64,000 bases of DNA, taken from contig OY751490.1 of assembly GCA_963565915.1 (NCBI GenBank), forward strand, positions 1,302,001 to 1,366,000. The letters are read 5' to 3'. The notes under the pieces are model-generated. The model was not told the origin of the DNA and made no database searches. It saw only the letters and a list, made by a program, of their open reading frames with translations. Made by a program: the position numbers and the translations under genes. The stretch's first letter is position 1. Each line of letters starts with the position of its first letter. Positions 32,826 through 43,772 of this stretch are shown piece by piece. Source of the DNA: Entoloma clypeatum. Its lineage: Eukaryota > Basidiomycota > Agaricomycetes > Agaricales > Entolomataceae.

Positions 32826-35800
32826 GCTAAGTCGCGACCCTTATCTATTAAACGGACTTGCTTGCCTTGTATGACTGCAGACAATAGAACCTATGTCATC
32901 CCTGCCAAGCGAGCCGCTGCGTCGACTAAGATTGTGAAGGGAGATAAACCTCCGAAACAACAAGAGATCAGGCTGTTAGCTCAGCTCAAAACACGACGAG
33001 GACCAAAGGTCATCCAACCTGAGGTTGACAGTGGATGTGAACGCACATGCATCCATCCCAGAATAGTATGCGAACAGAACCTCCCCACGCGAGGAATACT
33101 GCCCATAGCAATTCTAAATGCGGATGGATCACCAAACCAACAACAGAAAGCGAGCCAACTTGCCGAAGTCAAGCTGGATTTGGGAGCACATCAGGAAACC
33201 ATGGAAGCAAGGGTACTGGACATTGGGAGAACGGACATGCTCTTGGGACATGACTGGTTGGTACACCACAACCCCACAATCAATTGGACAACCGGCGCGG
33301 TAACATTTAACCGGTGCCCAACAACATGTCGAACCAAACACTCGGATTTCAGGATTAACCTTGATGGTTGCAAACACTGGGTTCGCATGGTTGAGGTGTG
33401 CAACAAAGATGCACCCAAAAAGTCGGATCAGAAATGGAAGCCTGGAGACCCTATTTTGGAAGCCATCACTCCCACACCACCTCCCACAACCAAACGACCC
33501 TGTTGAACGATTTGCTCATTTCTTCAAGAAGGAGAACTTTGATAAGATCCGAAAGGAGAGGGAGTGGGACCATGGTATCAAACTTACACCGGACACACCA
33601 AAGGAACTAGGGGGAAATACATATCCTATGACACAAAAGGAACAAGAGGAGCTGGACGCATTCATTGACGAGGGTCTAGCAACAGGAAAGATCTGCCCGT
33701 CCAAATCCCCTTATGCCTCCCCCCGCTCCTCCATCAACAAGAAGGATGGTTTCAAATGATTGGTACAAGATTACTGCATGGTCAATAAATTCACGGTCAA
33801 AGACAAGTTCCCACTCCCACGAATATCCGATCTCTTGGACGTACTGAAAGATGCGGCCTACTTCAATAAAATGAACATCATGTGGGGCTATAACAACGTC
33901 CGGATCAAGGAGGGCAATGAATGGAAAGCTGCCTTCCTCACCAGTTGAGGATTGTTCAAACCATTGGTCATGTTCTTTGGTCTTTGCAACTCCCCGGGAA
34001 TGTTTTCTTGAATGATGGCTAGTCTATTCTGGGACCAGATCCGCTGACGTATCTGCGTGATCTACATGGATGACATCGTGGTTATCGGTAAAACCAAGGA
34101 AGAACTCGCGCGAAACACTGAAGAAATCCTACAGATCCTATCGGACAATGATTTGTTCCTAAAGGAGAAGAAGTGTTTATGGGAAGTAACGAAATGTCCT
34201 ATATTGGGATATGTGGTTGGTGAGGGACGTGTTGAGATGGAAACTGAGAAGGTGGATACAATTCGAAACTGGCGAGCACCCACATCAAAAAAGGAAGTTC
34301 AGAAGTTCCTTGGATTTGCTAACTTCTATCGACGATTTATTGAAGGGTACTCAAACATCGCAAAGCCTCTCACCGTGCTCACAGGCGGTACGGCATTTAC
34401 TTGGGGACCAACAGAGCAGCAAGCTTTTGAAGGTCTCATATGGGCAATTACATCGGCACCGGTCTTGGCATTACCGAAACCAGAGGGACAGTTCAGGGTT
34501 GAAACCGATGCATCGGGCTATGCAATTGGAGCAGTACTCTCTCAGAAGCAAGACGACAAATGGCACCCCATCGCGTTCTTGTTGCGGACCATGTCCGCGG
34601 CCGAACAGAATTACGAAATATATGACAAGGAACTTCTGGCAGTCGTGGAAGCATTAAAAGATTGGAGACACTATCTGCTCAAAGCCAGGGAACGTTTTGA
34701 AATCTTGACCGATCACAAAAACCTGGAATATTTCCGTCGTCCTCAGGACCTGAATCAACGACAGCGACGCTGGAGAATGAAGTTACAAGACTATGACTTC
34801 GAATTATGGCATGTGCCCGGCAAAACCAATGCGAAAGCGGACATCCTGTCACGCTTACCCTGGTATGAAGTGGAACTCGAACCACAGGACAGTGACCAAA
34901 TGCTCAAGGAAGGACTATTCTTGAAACGGTTGGAATCAGAAGATGTGGTACAAATGAAGATGTTCACGGAGGAACAATTCTTTGAAGGGGGTGAGACATC
35001 TGATTCCATCAAAATTGGAAACGTCACGACCATCGAAAATCCGTGGATTGCACGCATCAAGGGTTCAAACCGCATGGAGACAGAAGTAGCCCAGGGTCTA
35101 AAGAAGAATCCTCATTGGTATCAACAGGAAAATGGCATCACATATGCAGGCGAACAAGTCTATGTTCCACCAGACCCACAACTGCGTCAAGAACTGATGT
35201 TTGAATCGCACGATGCACCAGTGGCTGGACATCCAGGACAGTACCGGACACATGAACTCCTCACTCGCACCTACTGGTGGCCTACCATACTGCATGATGT
35301 GAAGAAGTACGTGAAGGGTTGCGACACTTGTCAATGCAACAAGATCAACTGACAGAAGCGACATGCTCCGCTACATCCCCATGCAGCGCCAAGTCACCCA
35401 TGGGAAGACATAGGAATCGACGTTGTGGGACCAATACCAGAATCTGATGGAAAAAAACGCAATTCTGGTCATCACGGATAGACATTCAAAGATGCTTCAC
35501 CTCATTCCGACAACCGTGGAACTATCGGCTGAAGGATTAGCCAAGATCTATCGGGATCAGATATGGAAGCTTCATGGGATCCCCAAGAAGATCATCAGCG
35601 ATAGGGGACTGCAGTTCGCCGCGAAGTTCATGGAGATACTCTGCCGCATGTTAGGGATCAAGAGGAACCTGTCCACCGCGTACCACCCACAGACTGATGG
35701 ACAGGCTGAGCGATCGCATCAGGAAACAGAAGCATTCTTACGAAACTTTGTCAACCATCTACAGGATGATTGGGCTGAATGGATCGCAATCGCAGAGTTC

Positions 35801-36466
35801 CAGTACAATGACAAAGAACATCAGGCAGCGAAGCACACCCCATTCTACCTCAACTATGGTTTACATCCGTGGAAGGGAGAACTCGTGTTAGAAGATACCA
35901 ATCCGGCCGCCAACGACTTCTTGAAAAAACTCAAACAGGCATGAGAAGAAGCCAATGCTGCGCTGAAACAAGCACAGGATCAGATGAAGAAGACAGTTGA
36001 CACACGGCGAAGTCCGTCTCGGGACTACCACATCGGAGACAAGGTGTGGCTGGAAGGGACTAACATCAGGACCGATCGACCCTCAAAGAAACTTGATGCA
36101 CTCTGACATGGACCATTCAAAGTCCTAGAGAAGAAAGGAGCTAGCGCGTACCTTCTTGATCTTCTGAAGACTTGGAAGATGATTCACCCTGTGTTCAACG
36201 AGACCCTGTTGTCACCATATGAAACTCCGAAGTACGCCATCCAGAAAAAGAAACCAGCCCCTGATCCGATCATCGTCGAAGGACGAGAAGAGTACCATGT
36301 GTCTATGATCCTGGACTCTCGAAAGTTCCGCGGAAAGATCCAGTACCTCGTCCAGTGGGAAGCATATGGCCCAGAAGAGAACACATGGGAACCTCGAGCT
36401 AATGTTCAGAACGCTCAAGATTTGATCTGTGATTTCCATCGGCAGAACCCGTCTCGACCACAATAA
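32826..36466 (+). pseudogene. G3 Pol polyprotein, broken by TGA codons
   Basis: The frame overlaps the gag end in the -1 frame. Protease EVDSGCERTC is at about 33024. Reverse transcriptase has VIYMDDIVVIG about 34055, RNase H has VETDASGYAIGA about 34500, and the integrase HHCC domain about 35200-35340 is followed by a core with SDRGLQF and QTDGQAE. The chromodomain is at 36270-36400. Stops interrupt it at 33757, 33946, about 34009, about 34045, 35350, 35942 and about 36104. Each is TGA where CGA (Arg) is expected or is present in the related G4 or G2. Confidence 0.9.
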
Positions 36467-36589
36467 AAGACGAGTTCTCAAAACCCATGACAGTATCGAC
36501 CTCATCAGTCAACCACACACCGAGTTCCCCGCTCCGTCTTCAATATAACTACCCCATTCTTCCTCTATCTCTCCAACATCCTCCGCACC

Positions 36590-36958
36590 ATGTCCAACAC
36601 CACCGTCACCACCACATCCGCTGAAACCAACCCCACCATCACTGCCCTCATGGGTGAAGCCCTCTCCATGAGAGACCAGATCCACGCGCTAGAAGCCTCG
36701 CTCGCTGACATCCTGCATCGACAGATGCACATCCGCCTTCATTCTTTATCCGACCTCCCCGTCACACCAACCCCCGAAGAAAAACAAATCCTCGGGAACT
36801 ACACCCGTATGCTGGTCATTGAAAACCAGCGCATCCGACTGGCCGTCCGGAGTCTCGAACTCGCCGTCGCCATCAACGAAGAGTTAATAGACGATTGGAG
36901 CCTCAAGGAGAATGGCTCCTGGACAAACAACAACAATGCCGGAGGATGGGGACAATGA
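36590..36958 (+). CDS. G3 accessory ORF downstream of pol (ORF3)
   Basis: An intact 122-codon frame in the sense direction between pol and the polypurine tract, starting MSNTTVTTTSAETN. A predicted helix with heptad spacing (ALSMRDQIHALEASLADILH, about residues 22-42) is followed by a Pro-containing turn (DLPVTPTPEEKQIL), a second helix (IRLAVRSLELAVAINEELID) and a polar Asn/Gly-rich end (GGWGQ). It has no membrane segment or signal peptide, so it is not envelope-like. A clear homologue lies at the same place in G4 (44208-44572). The position and conservation suggest an accessory particle or RNA-binding protein, but no family is recognised. Confidence 0.7.
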   Translation: MSNTTVTTTSAETNPTITALMGEALSMRDQIHALEASLADILHRQMHIRLHSLSDLPVTPTPEEKQILGNYTRMLVIENQRIRLAVRSLELAVAINEELIDDWSLKENGSWTNNNNAGGWGQ

Positions 36959-36992
36959 CTCTGTGAGGACACAGAGCTTGAGGAGGGGAACA

Positions 36993-37337
36993 TGTTACGG
37001 ACTTACCGGTTTGTATGCTACGCACTTTTCCCATGCATTGTACCTTCGTCATTTCTTTGACTCATCGGACCGCTTATTCATTTACCTTTACTCTACCATT
37101 CTCCTTTAGTATACTTCGCTCCCGCACTGACTCACTTCGCACTGCCTTTCCGCAGTTACTGACTCATCCGCACTGCCTTCCGCAGCTACTGACTCACTCG
37201 CTACCGCTCGTAGCCAGTACTATATAAACCCCATGTACCATAGCTACATTCCTTAGATTTAGCAATCACTTTGCTCTTCGCCTTTCCACTTCCTGCATAC
37301 TCTGCCCGAACCTTGGAATGGTTTGTTAAGCATAACA
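36993..37337 (+). repeat. 3' LTR of G3
   Basis: 345 bp. Preceded by a polypurine tract (gaggaggggaa, about 36980-36990) and followed by tgaag. Confidence 0.95.
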
Positions 37338-38284
37338 TGAAGGAAGCAAACACATGGTGTTATGCTTATTATGAGCCATCTATGGACTTAAACAGGCAGC
37401 ACGAGCCTGGTGGATTGAATTGGTCCAGTCGATGAAAATGCTCAGATTTGTCTGCATCTTCTCAGACAGTGGAGTACTCATACACCGTGACACAAAGACA
37501 GGCAACTTGGTCATTGCCCTGATCTATGTCGATGATTTCTTATTCGCAGGCCTGAACCAGCGCCTGACCCAGAAGAAGAAAGCTGAGTTCATGAAAATCT
37601 GGGATTGCCGAGACCTAGGTCACGCAAAAGAATTCCTTGGCATGACTATTCACCAGGAAGGTTGCACCATTAAGATCAACCAAGTAGCATACCTGAAAAA
37701 GGTCCTTGAATGCTTCGGCATGATAAATGCCAAGCCAGCCCCTACTCCATTACCCACAGGGTATTACCCAGTACCAAACCAGGGGGAGTTGAACCCAGAA
37801 ATTTGATCCCAATTCCAATCAGTGATTGGATCCCTGTTGTATCTATCTTTGGGTACATGGCCCAACATAGCCTTTGCAGTCGCAAAGATGTTGCAGATGT
37901 CAGGCAACCCATCCCAAGAGCATCTTGATAAGTCTCTTTACATATGCAAGTACCTTGCAGGGACGCAGGACTATTGCCTGAGCTTTAGAGGTGCATCAAT
38001 GACGGGCCTAGTTGCATACACAGATTCTGATTGGGCATCAGATCCCTCTAACAGAAAGTCGCAAATAGGATTCTATGTATCTGAAACTTGCCAATGGCAT
38101 TATCATCTGGCAATCACATTGTCAAAAGACAATCGCTCACTCGTCCACAGAAGCCAAGTATATGGCTCTTTCAGACTGCACTAAAGTCTGTAAATGGATA
38201 GTCAACATGTTTGGCGAACTCTGACTTCCAAAAGTGACACCCATCCCTATCAATGGTGATAATCAAGGGTCCATCTTCAATGGG
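37338..38284 (+). pseudogene. copia-2 reverse transcriptase, second part, and RNase H
   Basis: Resumes directly after G3. An early frame break follows (the IYGLKQAARAWW region is split over two frames near 37370-37400). Then come ALIYVDDFLFAG with an intact active site, DLGHAKEFLGMTI, a TGA at 37804-37806 where Arg is expected, VIGSLLYLSLG and RNase H with YTDSDWASD. The RNase H end is frame-shifted (SSTEAKYMALSDC is split). The hAT element at 38285 follows INGDNQGSIFN. Confidence 0.88.
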
Positions 38285-39076
38285 TAGTGATGGACAAGGG
38301 TACACAAACCCCTCAGGGTTTTGGTGAAGGGTAAGGGAGGGTAAGGGTGAGGGTCAGAATTTCTTACCCTCCTAAAACCCGCACCGTTCAGACGGGTTTG
38401 GAGGGTCACATGATGTTTGGTTGAGCCAAACAATCAACAATCAACAAGTTGATGTTGATGTTGATACTTTTATCCCCCCTACTCACACCCAATGGCCCCC
38501 CTTCGCACCCAACGGCCCCTACATGCATCGACTCATGCCCACTTGTGTTGACTCATGCCCACTCTTGTCGACTCACACCCACTTGTGTCGACTCATGCCC
38601 AACGGCCCCCCGTCGTGCATAACGGTCCCCCTTCTTGCCCAATGGTTCCCCATCCTGCCTAACAGCCCCTACTTGCATCGACTCATGCCCAACAGCCCCC
38701 CTTCATGCCCAATGGCCCCACTCACACCCTCTTGCCTAACGGCCCTCACCATTCCCCACCCTCCCATACTCACCCACTGCCACCACCTACCCATCCGCCA
38801 AATGGCGTGGGAGGTGAAGGCAGTGGCTAGAGAAGGGGAGGTGGGCTGGGAGGTCCATGACAGGGTGGGTGTAGTATGTGAGAGACAGGCTGCATAGCAC
38901 CAAGGATGTCTACCCTTGTGTGCTGTCCCACAGGTATTCTGTACCCCTGCATACCCTTGAAAGCCCTCACCTGTAGGTGAGGGTTTTCCTCGCCCTTGAC
39001 GAGGGGGTACGGTTTTTCAAGGGTAGGGGTACGGATATGGATTTTTTACCCACAGGTTACCCCTGTCCATCACTAT
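38285..39076 (+). mobile_element. Non-autonomous hAT-type element with internal minisatellite
   Basis: A 792-bp insertion in copia-2 with terminal inverted repeats TAGTGATGGACAAGGGTA / TACCCCTGTCCATCACTA and an exact 8-bp target duplication tcaatggg (38277-38284 and 39077-39084). Ends of this form and 8-bp duplications are the mark of hAT transposons. There is no transposase; the centre is a tandem array and the right part a GC-rich sequence also seen at 57715-58125. Confidence 0.92.
38471..38770 (+). repeat. Minisatellite inside the hAT element
   Basis: Irregular repeats of about 20-30 bp built from 'cccaacggcccc' and 'tcgactcatgcccac'. The same array occurs in the second hAT copy (57399-57560) and, diverged and inverted, at 22999-23240. 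Confidence 0.85.
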
Positions 39077-39296
39077 CAATGGGCAAAACCCTGTGACCAT
39101 AGGACACACTAAACACATTGACATATGATACCATTCTATACGCGAGTATGTCGAAGATGAAATAGTTGAGCTCTTCTTCACTCCCGGGACTGAGCGGACA
39201 TGTTCACAAAGAACTTACCTCAAGTTACTTTTGAGAAATTCTGCTCACAACTAGGGTTAGATTTTACCTCGCCCTACACTCCACTTATGAAGCGAA
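39077..39296 (+). pseudogene. copia-2 polyprotein C-terminus (left version)
   Basis: Continues the frame broken by the hAT element (NGQNPVTIGHTKHID). It ends with MFTKNLPQVTFEKFCSQLG and SPYTPLMK. After the codons for LMK the sequence leaves copia and enters the satellite block, so polypurine tract and LTR are absent here. Confidence 0.85.
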
Positions 39297-39314
39297 CACA
39301 TACTCAACCTACAT

Positions 39315-40380
39315 TGTATTGTAATATATGGTCCAGCGAAGACATACAGTGTATGGTAAATTACGGAAGCAGTGAATTCACTACAGCACCAGTGAATTTG
39401 CCATGGCGAACAGCAAAGTAAAAATATCACTGGCAAAGGAAAAATGTTGCCGGCTACAACATCAAAACGGCGAAACACCAGCAAGAAAAGACCGGCAAGA
39501 CAGCAACAGGCCATCGGTGAATTGATGATCCATTGGCGAAAGCGAGCCTTGAGTGTCGGCAACACTCCATATACGAAGAACGATGCTAACGACAGATCGG
39601 CGAATAATTCACCGCGAAAGACACCACAGCGAAAAACTGGCAAACCACGGCGAAAAACCGGCGACACGGCGAAAGGCTATCGGCGAAAGCGAGCCTTGAG
39701 TGTCGGCAACACTCCATATACAAAGAACGATGCTAACGACAGATCAGCAAAAAATTCACCAGCAAAAGACACCACAGTGAAAAACCGGCCAAAGACCGGC
39801 GACAAACTGGCGACACGGCGACAGGCCATCGGCGGATGAATGGGCCACCGGCAAAAGCAAGCCTTGAGACACTGCAAATGAAAAGAATGATGATAACGAC
39901 AGATTGGCATATCATTGACCGGCAAAAGACACCACAGCGAAAAACCGGCCAAAGACCAGCAACAAACCGGCAACACGGCGACAGGCCATCGGCGAATGAA
40001 TGGGCCACCGGCGAAACCAAGTCTTGAGTGCTGGTGACACTGCAAATTAAAAGAATGATGCTAACGACAGATCAGCATATCATTGACTGGCAAAAGACAC
40101 CACGGTGAAAAACCTGCCAAAGACCGGCAACAAACTGGCAACACAGCAACACGGTGACAGGCCATCGGCAAATGAATGGGCCGCCGGCGAAAGCAAGCCT
40201 TGAGACACTGCAAATGAAAAGAACAATACTAATAACAGCTTGGCATATAATTGACTGATGAAAAACATCACTGTGAAAAACCAGTGAAAGACCAATGACA
40301 AACCAGCAAAAGACGATCAGCAAATCAATGGCTTACTGGCAAAAGCAAGACTTGAGTGTCGGCAGACTGTGGAGTGACCA
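39315..40380 (+). repeat. Satellite block, left inverted arm
   Basis: Starts TGTATTGTAAT..GGTCCAGCG. After about 140 bp it becomes a tandem array of degenerate units of roughly 130-190 bp built from short motifs (ccggcgaaagac, ggcgacaggccatcggcgaatgaa, gcaagccttgagtgtcggcaac). The same sequence in reverse complement forms 43484-43772 plus 56814-57398. The frames seen here come from the repeat and show no sign of selection. Confidence 0.9.
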
Positions 40381-40523
40381 GGAGCACATACCTTGCCTTG
40401 AGATACAGCTCTCTCCCCACTGGGGGACTCTCTGGGGGTTCATTTCCAGTTATGTGGGGATATGGGTCAAGATATGCAGACACCACAGCAGGGGTACATC
40501 ATGGTGAAAAGAGCAGAAATGTA

Positions 40524-40673
40524 CTGTACTATTATGACCAGGTGTTCATGCACGTGATCAAAAAGTTTTTCCAACAAAGCCCCAAAATCTCAATAAATCG
40601 AGAAAAATTCAAAAAAAAAATCAGAAAAAAATGGCTGTGACGCATGACTGAACACCCGGTCGTAATAGTACAG
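40524..40673. mobile_element. 150-bp MITE with TA target duplication
   Basis: Ends CTGTACTATTATGACCAGGT and its near-perfect inverse (..CCGGTCGTAATAGTACAG), inverted repeats of about 28 bp, flanked on both sides by TA (40522-40523, 40674-40675). The A-rich centre has no gene. Ends and target suggest a Tc1/mariner-type non-autonomous element. Confidence 0.85.
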
Positions 40674-40913
40674 TATGTACTCATGCAGGGCACAGATCAT
40701 CATTTTATGCCCTCAATGCAATCAGAGCACCTATGTACAGCTATTCCATAGTGTAAGTAGGCCTCAACACAATAGAAAATGGTGTACAATGTATAGATCA
40801 GGTGTTGAAAAGTGAGAGACAGGTCGCACATCCAATATATCTATTCATCATGTAGCATTATTATTGTATGGTCAATAAATCTAGACATGGTTGTATAGGG
40901 TGTGTCAGATGTA

Positions 40914-41124
40914 CAGTGCCTCACAAAACTGATTCAATGTTTGTTGCTTTTTGAATACCTTCAAGATAACTCTGCAAAGAATACCAATTGAATTAAACCT
41001 TTGGTATATAATTGAAAGCCCTACTTCAGGGCTTTCAGAATATAAAGGAATCGTATGATTTAGATCAGAATCCATGGAGATATGATTAAATTAAATCGGC
41101 AACTCATTGAATCAGTTTTGTGAG
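40914..41124. repeat. Left end region of the Tc1 element, itself bounded by a 20-bp inverted repeat
   Basis: The 20-bp motif ctcacaaaactgattcaatg at 40920-40939 recurs inverted at 41105-41124. The mirror arrangement is at the right end: 42321-42340 and 42506-42525. All four copies appear identical and could be transposase binding sites. Confidence 0.9.
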
Positions 41125-41275
41125 TACCTATGGCAATTATCAGAATCAAATGCTTCACTGGTTGTATGGTAACTAGTTGTCATGACTTACTGATGGAACT
41201 TGAATAGAACCCTGATGGGTTGTCAAGGAAAGTTGTATAAGAAGAATCCAACCTCAACAGCCTCCATAATTAATC

Positions 41276-42291
41276 ATGCGCCCTATCTCCTCTTCCCACA
41301 AGGAAAACATTCTTTCTCTGGCCTCCAATGGTCACTCCACTCGTCATATTGCCTCTAACCTGGGTGTCAGCCAACCAACTGTCTCCAGAGTGCTTCAAAA
41401 TTTCTTCCTCATCGCAATCTCTCTTCTGGTGGTCGTCCATCCAAGCTTTCTCCCACCAACACACAAAACATACTTTCACAAATCACCTCAGGGAGAGCCT
41501 CCAATGCTGTGCAGGCTACCAAACACATCAACACTGTCATCTCCAATCCTGTCTCCCCAGAAACTGTGAGAAGGGTTCTCAGAAAACATGAATTCAAGGC
41601 TGTAACAAAGAAGAAAAGACCTTTCTTAAAGGCCATACATCGGAAGAGGCGGTTGGCATTTGCTATGAAGCACAGGGAATGGACAGTGGAGGACTGGAAG
41701 AGGGTCATTTGGTCAGATGAGACCAAAATCAACAGGTTTGGGTCAGATGGCAAGGAATGGGTCTGGAAAAAGAAGGGTGAGGGGCTTATTGAAAGAGAGG
41801 TTCAGGGCACAGTCAAGTTTGGGGGAGGAAATATTATGGTTTGGGGTTGTATGGGTTGGGAAGGTGTGGGGAGACTTGCAGAGGTTGAGGGGAGGATGGA
41901 TGCTGATCAGTATGTGTCCATTTTGGAGGACAATTTGCTGCCCAGCATGGAGGAGAGTGGAATCTCTGAAGAGGAGATCATTTTTCAGCAGGACAATGAC
42001 CCCAAGCACACCTCCAAGAAGGCCAAAAAATGGATGGACAGCAAGAATATTGCTCTGCTGGATTGGCCTGCACAGTCCCCAGACCTCAATCCTATTGAAC
42101 ACCTCTGGTTTCATATTAAAAGGAAGTTGAATGAATATCCAACACCACCCAAGGGAGTCTGGGAGATTTGGGACAGAGCAGCAGAGGTGTGGAATAATAT
42201 AGAGCCAGAAGTGTGTCAAAACCTGATAGAAAGTATGCCAAGAAGGGTAGAGGCAGTAATCAAAGCTAAGGGGGGTAATACCAAGTACTAA
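41276..42291 (+). pseudogene. Tc1 family transposase, one frameshift
   Basis: The N-terminus from ATG 41276 (MRPISSSHKENI) has a helix-turn-helix of the paired type (HSTRHIASNLGVSQPTVSRVL). After cttcaaaattt near 41391-41401 the frame must shift by one to continue with FLPHRNLSSGGRPSKLSP, so one A has probably been lost from a run of five. From there the protein is open to 42291. Catalytic acids: D in IWSDETKI, D in IFQQDNDPKHT and E in SPDLNPIEHLW, with 34 residues between the last two, as in the Tc1 group. The GGRPSKLSP stretch resembles the GRPR-like hook between DNA-binding halves. It would cut and paste the element at TA sites if repaired. Confidence 0.9.
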
Positions 42292-42533
42292 AGTATAAAA
42301 TACTGTATTTATTGTACATACTCACAAAACTGATTCAATGAGTCCCTGGAGTAATTTGATCATATATTGATCATTCTTTATGGGAATTACATAATTATTG
42401 CAGATTCCGAGAGTCCTGAAGCAGGGCTTTTAACCAGGTACCAATACCTTCTTTTGATTGGCATTATTTGCAAAGTTATTTTGAAGGTATTCACAAAGTA
42501 GCAAACATTGAATCAGTTTTGTGAGGCACTGTA

Positions 42534-43483
42534 TGTCTACTCAATCCAAAAGGTTCCAAGGGAATCCATGGAATGTGGAAGACTGGAGATAAGACTTTGT
42601 CCAAAATATCACTCAGAATACCACGTGCAGAAGAATGACAGTGTTGGCAACTGAATCATGTTTCCTACATTTCCCACTCCATGGGCATCACATATGCTTG
42701 TTAACTAATGAATAGATGCCTATGAACTAATAAAAAGTATCTATACAGTTGGCTATATATGATAGAGAATCTGTATTCTGAAATGAGACATTGAAACACA
42801 GGCAAAATCATGATGCAACAGTGCATCACAAGTTTCCTCAAACACCAAAAGCCATGTTTTCTTCCTTGCCCCTTTCCACAACCACTTTAATCTACATGTA
42901 CGGTATGTATACCATTGAAATATTGTATGTAAACCTCCTCAGACCATTCAACTAAAGTTCAAAGACTTGATAAGGTGAATATGAGCAAAATAGGTCGAAA
43001 ATTTGACCAAAAATTTTTATTTCACCTTTCGATTCTCCACATTAGGGGAATCTCAGGACACCTCCATTTTTCAAATTTGGTTCATTCCTAAGAGAGATAT
43101 GACACTTTTTCTCAAATCTGAACATTTGATGATTTCTATCATATGTGGACTTCTAAAAATTATACAAAATGTGTCACAAGGTGAATACATATGCCGTCAT
43201 GAGTTCTATTGCTTCAAACTATTATTACATAATGAGGAAGGTACCGTGTGTGCCTGCGTGATGTCTTTTGTGCATTGTTTAATATTATTTGATTCAGACC
43301 ATGGGACCTCTATAACTTGGAATCCGTGGCGAAATTTGATAAAATAAATACATACTTGATGATACAACATGCTCCCCTACCTAACTGATATAGTAGAAAA
43401 GTTTACTTGTTCCTGTGTAGAGATAATGAGGAGGATGTGCGATATTTTTGGAGATTTGTTTACATGTATCTGACATGTGTGAT
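42534..43483. other. AT-rich spacer of the satellite block
   Basis: About 950 bp with no recognisable gene. A 114-codon frame (43003-43347) has no family motif and biased AT composition, and is probably chance. This is unique sequence between the inverted satellite arms. Confidence 0.5.
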
Positions 43484-43772
43484 CGCTGGTGGCCCATTCA
43501 TTTGCCGATGGCCTGTTGCTGGTCTTTGGCCAGTTTGTTGCCAGTCTTTGGCCGGTTTTTTGCCGTGGTGTCTTTCGCCAGTCAAATATATGCCAATCTG
43601 TCGTTATCATCGTTCTTTTCATTTGCAGTGTCTCAAGGCTTGCTTTTGCCAGTGGCCCATTCATTCGCTGATGGCCTGTCGCCATGTCGCCGGTTTGTCG
43701 CCGGTCTTTGGCCGGTTTTTCGCTGTGGTGTCTTTCATCGGTCAATGATATGCTGATCTGTCGTTAGCATTG
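43484..43772 (-). repeat. Satellite block, right inverted arm, inner part
   Basis: Reverse complement of the units at 39800-40370. Interrupted at 43772 by G4; the last five bases, cattg, are the left G4 target duplication. Confidence 0.9.

Larger units (their letters stand above)
30819..37337 (+). mobile_element. Ty3/gypsy chromovirus G3, degraded
   Basis: A 6.5-kb element with 345-bp LTRs and target duplication tgaag (30814-30818 and 37338-37342). It carries gag, pol with chromodomain, and an additional sense ORF before the 3' LTR. Pol is broken by at least seven TGA codons. The LTRs differ at four bases, all explained by CpG transitions. Confidence 0.95.
40914..42531 (+). mobile_element. 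Tc1-like DNA transposon
   Basis: A 1618-bp element with ends CAGTGCCTCACAAAACTG and the exact inverse, flanked by TA (40912-40913 and 42532-42533). It encodes one DD34E transposase with a frameshift. Each roughly 210-bp end region carries two copies of a 20-bp motif in inverted orientation. Confidence 0.95.

Noticed and set aside
36590..36958. ORF3 as an envelope gene
   Set aside because: It occupies the env position, but has no signal peptide, membrane segment or cysteine pattern.
39444..40323. Several 80-130 codon ORFs in the satellite arms
   Set aside because: They follow the tandem repeat unit on both strands and have Arg/Lys- or Val/Phe-rich repeats only; they are by-products of the satellite.
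43003..43347. 114-codon ORF in the AT-rich spacer
   Set aside because: No motif, no intron signals, no homologous copy in the window; AT-rich chance frame.
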